From: JAGNHN01 sp964590645
GTDB taxonomy: Bacteria > Bacteroidota > Bacteroidia > Bacteroidales > JAGNHN01
Reading direction: 5' to 3'
Length of the DNA stretch: 64,000 nt
Assembly: GCA_964590645.1 (NCBI GenBank)
Contig: CAZPYJ010000022.1
Location: 9,219 to 73,218 of the forward strand
The position numbers and the translations under genes were made by a program. The first letter of the stretch is position 1; every line of letters starts with the position of its first letter. This document shows positions 61,201 to 64,000 of the stretch, piece after piece. The notes under the pieces are model-generated. The model was not told where the DNA came from and did not search any database. It saw only the letters and a program-made list of their open reading frames with translations.

Positions 61201-64000
61201 CCCACCAAGGTGGGTGTGCCGTCAGAGTAAGAGATGCCTGTTGCGTTGCTTGACCCTCCCAAAGCGAGGAAGGACGATGGATTGGTGGCTCCGGCCGGAA
61301 TGGCCGTATTGCAGTTTGAGGCGACAAAGTAAGGAGGACAGGTGATCGTTGGTAAACTTCTGATAGTCAAGGTTACCGGAATGCGATTGCTAGAACAGCC
61401 TAATGCAATGTCTTCGTTTTCTGCATAATAAGTATAAATACCCGGTGTACCCACCGAAGGGGTATAGCTATGGGTAGCACTGGCCAGGGCCGTACCCCCA
61501 CTTTGGTCTGCATACCAATTGATTTGATAGCCGGTGGCCGGAGCATCTACGCTCAGGGCCGGGATAATCTCGTTTTCGCAGACCACCGGGTTGTTGGGAT
61601 TCTGGGGTGCAGGTACGTTTGGACAATTGCAGTTGGGTGAATTCACATACAGTGTGGCAATGCAGCTTCCGTTGGTGGAGGTGATTGTTATGTCGGTGCC
61701 TACCGGGATGTCGATAATGCTGTTCCCTGATACCGTGCCCGCTGTGGTGGAAATGCTTCCCACAGTATTGGTAAATGTAACATCGTATGTGGTCAGGGAG
61801 GGATCACAGAGGGCGGAAACGAAAGTCAGTAAGGGGGTTTCTGTGATGGTAACTACTGTCTGACAATGCTCCGTATTGTTGCATTCATCGGTGATGGTCC
61901 ATTCGATGGTGGAGATGCCGATGTTGAATGATCCACTGGCATTCGTTCCGCTGCCGCTGCGGGTGGTCGCCCCGGTGATGGCATAGCTGTAAGTCAGCGT
62001 TCCGCCACAGTTGTCGGTGGCTGTCACGGATGGGATGGTATATATGCCTGTCGCATTGCTGCAAAAGTCCTGGGCCGGTGGACAACTTACCACAGGATCG
62101 GTATTGTCTTCTTTCCAGGTGTAAGTCACATCCGCACTTGTGGTTAAACCGCATTCCGTGGCTGAATAAGTGAAGGCTTGTGAGCGGTTGCAGCCATTGA
62201 CTAAAACTGAACCCGCTGTGCAGTTTACTGTAACAGTGCCACATTCATTGCTGGCCGTAACATTGGCATCGCAGGAGGGTAATGTAGTTGGATTACAACC
62301 AAGGTTGCCTCCGGCGGGAAGGTTGGCAAGCACCGGGGCGCTTACTATTTCCCAGGTGTAAGTCACCAGGCACTGGGCCGTATTCCCGCAACCGTCGGTG
62401 GCAGTTACTGTCCATACCTGAGAATATGTGCAGCCAACATTCAGAATCGAGGCTCCCACTGCTGATATATCGTCAATCCCACAATTGTCGCTTACGTTAC
62501 CGGCATTACTCATCGCCATCAGCGCATCCGGCATAGACCCCGGGTTGCAGCCAAGGTTTATTGCCGAGCTTGGGCAGGATGCAAAGACGGGCTCTTCAGT
62601 ATCCACAGTTCTTACCAGTGTCTGAGTACAGGCAGCGGTGCAGCCGTTAAGGCTGGCGGTATAGGTACGTATGGTAGTTTCAGTACAAGCCACCAGAGAT
62701 GGCATACCGTCTGAATAGGAGATGCCGGTGGCGTTGGTCGAACCTCCCAGGGCGAGGAAGGCCGAGGTGTTATTGGCTCCTGTCGGCAGGGCGAGGTTGC
62801 AATCCGTGGCTGTATAGTCGGTCGGACAGGTGATGGTCGGAAGTGCATTGATAGTCAGTGTGACAGGGATGCGATTGCTTTTGCATCCTGAAATGATTTC
62901 TTCATTCTCTGCATAATAGGTATGGATACCCGGAGCACTCACCGAAGGGGTATAGCTATGGGTAGCACTGGCCAGGGCCGTACCCCCACTTTGGTCTGCA
63001 TACCAATTGATTTGATAGCCGGTGGCCGGAGCATCTACGCTCAGGGCCGGGATAATCTCGTTTTCGCAGACCACCGGGTTGTTGGGATTCTGGGGTGCAG
63101 GTACGTTTGGACAATTGCAGTTGGGTGAATTCACATACAGTGTGGCAATGCAGCTTCCGTTGGTGGAGGTGATTGTTATGTCGGTGCCTACCGGGATGTC
63201 GATAATGCTGTTCCCTGATACCGTGCCCGCTGTGGTGGAAATGCTTCCCACAGTATTGGTAAATGTAACATCGTATGTGGTCAGGGAGGGATCACAGAGG
63301 GCGGAAACGAAAGTCAGTAAGGGGGTTTCTGTGATGGTAACTACTGTCTGACAATGCTCCGTATTGTTGCATTCATCGGTGATGGTCCATTCGATGGTGG
63401 AGATGCCGATGTTGAATGATCCACTGGCATTCGTTCCGCTGCCGCTGCGGGTGGTCGCCCCGGTGATGGCATAGCTGTAAGTCAGCGTTCCGCCACAGTT
63501 GTCGGTGGCTGTCACGGATGGGATGGTATATATGCCTGTCGCATTGCTGCAAAAGTCCTGGGCCGGTGGACAACTTAACACAGGATCGGTATTGTCTTCT
63601 TTCCAGGAATAGTTAAGCACACAGGTGGCTGTGAGCCCGCAACCGCCTGTGGCAGTGACGGTCCAGCTTTGCGACCAGACACAGCCTGTGTTGGTGGCAG
63701 CGCCGTTTGAAACGGCTGAATAGCCTGGTATGGCCCCACAGTCGTCGGTGGCTGTACCGGCATCAGCAATAGCCATTGCCGCATCGGGGAGGGCAGCAGG
63801 ATTGCATCCCAGGTCGATGGTCGAACTTGGACAAGATACAAACACAGGGGCAGCGTCCACTGTCCAGGTATACGTCAGCACGCAGGTGGCTGTGAGTCCG
63901 CAACCACCTGTAGCTGTGACGGTCCAGCTTTGCGACCAGACACATCCTGTGTTGGTGGCAGCGCCGTTTGAAACGGCTGAATAGCCTGGTATGGCCCCAC
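58263..64000 (-). CDS. Giant HYR/Ig-like repeat protein with dockerin-like and T9SS sorting domains (5' end outside window)
   Basis: The frame is open to the window edge, so at least 1911 residues are visible and the N-terminus is missing; a GTG at 63881 is internal. Repeated HYR-like beta modules have Cys pairs in FCSNATG... TATDNCGGTLTY..., with variants such as GTDNCxGxITPVVTT. They alternate with Ig-like modules ending YTYYAENE and SNRIPVTLTI. After the last repeat come a carboxypeptidase-regulatory-like module (FSGRVAYDNLPGSGLPG), a dockerin-like pair (NATDALAVSLHFVGL, NATDAFLIAQRFAGL), a beta-sandwich and a T9SS type A sorting domain (HCYPNPFHTETTI, ending KGKLIKH). By analogy it is a surface adhesin or gliding-type protein exported by the T9SS. 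Long stretches are nearly identical DNA repeats. Confidence 0.88.
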   Translation of the reverse strand, partial: GAIPGYSAVSNGAATNTGCVWSQSWTVTATGGCGLTATCVLTYTWTVDAAPVFVSCPSSTIDLGCNPAALPDAAMAIADAGTATDDCGAIPGYSAVSNGAATNTGCVWSQSWTVTATGGCGLTATCVLNYSWKEDNTDPVLSCPPAQDFCSNATGIYTIPSVTATDNCGGTLTYSYAITGATTRSGSGTNASGSFNIGISTIEWTITDECNNTEHCQTVVTITETPLLTFVSALCDPSLTTYDVTFTNTVGSISTTAGTVSGNSIIDIPVGTDITITSTNGSCIATLYVNSPNCNCPNVPAPQNPNNPVVCENEIIPALSVDAPATGYQINWYADQSGGTALASATHSYTPSVSAPGIHTYYAENEEIISGCKSNRIPVTLTINALPTITCPTDYTATDCNLALPTGANNTSAFLALGGSTNATGISYSDGMPSLVACTETTIRTYTASLNGCTAACTQTLVRTVDTEEPVFASCPSSAINLGCNPGSMPDALMAMSNAGNVSDNCGIDDISAVGASILNVGCTYSQVWTVTATDGCGNTAQCLVTYTWEIVSAPVLANLPAGGNLGCNPTTLPSCDANVTASNECGTVTVNCTAGSVLVNGCNRSQAFTYSATECGLTTSADVTYTWKEDNTDPVVSCPPAQDFCSNATGIYTIPSVTATDNCGGTLTYSYAITGATTRSGSGTNASGSFNIGISTIEWTITDECNNTEHCQTVVTITETPLLTFVSALCDPSLTTYDVTFTNTVGSISTTAGTVSGNSIIDIPVGTDITITSTNGSCIATLYVNSPNCNCPNVPAPQNPNNPVVCENEIIPALSVDAPATGYQINWYADQSGGTALASATHSYTPSVGTPGIYTYYAENEDIALGCSSNRIPVTLTIRSLPTITCPPYFVASNCNTAIPAGATNPSSFLALGGSSNATGISYSDGTPTLVGCSETTLRTYTASLNGCTVSCTQALVRIIDVDKPILSTASTNGDLGCNPSVKAPKFSGTDNCQGSITPVVTTSGPSNNGCDYTQTWTANYTDGCGNNADPISITYTWTVDTEKPVLSTTAISGNLGCNPSVLVPSFTGTDNCEGMITPVVTTAGPNNNGCAYSQTWTANYTDNCGNVADPLSITYTCTTDNINPVVSCPPAQDFCSNATGIYTIPSVTATDNCGGTLTYSYAITGATTRSGSGTNASGSFNIGISTIEWTITDECNNTEHCQTVVTITETPLLTFVSALCDPSLTTYDVTFTNTAGSISTTAGTVSGNSILNIPVGTDITISSTNGSCSATLGVSAPNCACPAVPVPQNPNNPVICENEMTPALSVETPAPGYQINWYANQTGGSALAVNTHSYIPSLSAPGIYTYYAENEETISGCKSNRIPVTLIINALPTVTCPPDIYLCANAEPLSLTLGTPVGGTYSGTGIISGIFYPELAGAGVHPVVYTYQSGSCANTCTFFIYTGPVVDAGPDSNITVCSPFRFQGNVAGVAPLSISWTPEIYLDNPSTAEPYFLGGPGGWFMLEVTDGNGCLSRDSVFILPSSDSTAFSGRVAYDNLPGSGLPGFSLVLTNLWTQEKDTLSTGIEGFFCSHQLEQAPYAISGFFSQAWPWGGVNATDALAVSLHFVGLKPIQGLKYIAGDVNQENGPNATDAFLIAQRFAGLIDTFNTPDWIMESDTLDFSQGELHFAEYLVLAMGDVNGSYIPGLKQGSQGKTVHAALLQATAGSAIRIPITLSEPLMAGAISVRIPIPDELHLEKVQLAEGLDGSLSFSIQDQHLSISYFSPSGIWSIPEAPLIYLEGKTSNRFKECRFSDPSYLEIADIDGKVTEGIGLQIPELISSRNEIRVHCYPNPFHTETTIQYSLTEAGKISLEVFDLTGSLMMEKAADQSAAGTFEFRINSKNLMPGSYFYRLRINGSQDTIEFKGKLIKH
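60292..60622 (-). repeat. Long internal DNA repeat, copy 3 (core only)
   Basis: About 330 bases identical or nearly so to the corresponding part of 61765-62095 (offset 1473). The flanking Ig-like module is clearly diverged, e.g. IPGxxxGINWYANQTGG-type changes versus the other two copies. Confidence 0.8.
61451..62119 (-). repeat. Long internal DNA repeat, copy 2
   Basis: About 670 bases nearly identical to 62939-63607, offset 1488 bases (496 codons). Only one substitution was noticed (c/a near 62090, a V/L change). Confidence 0.85.
62939..63607 (-). repeat. Long internal DNA repeat, copy 1
   Basis: Nearly identical to 61451-62119. A third, shorter match at ~60292-60622 is offset a further 1473 bases and diverges outside that core. 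Confidence 0.85.

Noticed and set aside
60292..63607. Possible CRISPR or phage-derived repeat
   Set aside because: The repeats are long, coding and part of one open frame; there are no spacers.

Overview
The window is a 64 kb piece of a Bacteroidota chromosome, most likely from a draft or metagenome assembly because one run of exactly 100 N lies inside a repeat cluster. The assignment rests on several independent signs. Three secreted proteins end in type IX secretion (T9SS) sorting domains, and the T9SS component PorQ is present. There are DUF349, DUF5063 and DUF5916 proteins and a FeoA-FeoB fusion followed by a Cys-rich FeoB-associated peptide. At least a dozen genes are preceded by the Bacteroidota -7 promoter box TAnnTTTG, three of them with a -33 element 19 bases upstream. 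The gliding/adhesin-like and dockerin-like modules suggest the Saprospiria/Sphingobacteriia side of the phylum, but that is inference.

Layout. 1-3412: a truncated S9 peptidase, a secreted C10 cysteine peptidase and a stand-alone IS1595-type zinc-ribbon protein. 3516-10983: a tandem pair of thioredoxins (one a lipoprotein, one cytosolic), a methionine gamma-lyase-like enzyme, a patatin fused to an outer-membrane barrel, an acidic-repeat DUF349 protein and a cold shock protein. 11055-21462: ClpB, tRNA-Met, then a minus-strand run headed by uvrA (CPBP-like membrane protein, universal stress protein, HD hydrolase, DMT transporter, saccharopine-dehydrogenase-like enzyme). 21662-25918: an ECF sigma factor, endonuclease III, and a bcp-recA-TPR lipoprotein operon. 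25926-34319: iron uptake (FeoAB), DUF5063, phosphohexomutase, and nucleotide-sugar genes (rmlD-like, UDP-xylose synthase, UDP-glucose dehydrogenase). 34566-39605: a 1679-residue gingipain-type (C25) peptidase. 40179-44313: a TPR membrane protein, then DUF721(DciA-like)-recF-ispH. 44314-44931: a repeat-rich non-coding gap. 44932-56139: porQ, a DUF2807 lipoprotein, aconitase, a 1249-residue TPR protein, a LolD-type ATPase and a DUF5916 protein. 56259-64000: sucC, tRNA-Ser, a palindromic repeat cluster with the assembly gap, and the 3' end of a giant repetitive HYR/Ig-like T9SS protein that runs off the window.

How the genes fit together. Housekeeping functions (RecA, RecF, UvrA, Nth, ClpB, aconitase, SucC, IspH) are interleaved with cell-surface functions. 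The surface theme is the T9SS: PorQ acts on the secretion side, and the C10 peptidase, the C25 peptidase and the giant HYR protein are cargo. Ugd and Uxs together give UDP-xylose for surface glycans.

No clear complete, previously undescribed system is visible. The best candidates for a second look are a C-terminal cassette shared by the C25 peptidase and the giant HYR protein (dockerin-like NATDA pair, beta-sandwich, sorting domain), the nearly identical ~670 bp repeats inside the HYR gene, the long palindrome cluster after tRNA-Ser, and the isolated transposase-derived zinc-ribbon protein.
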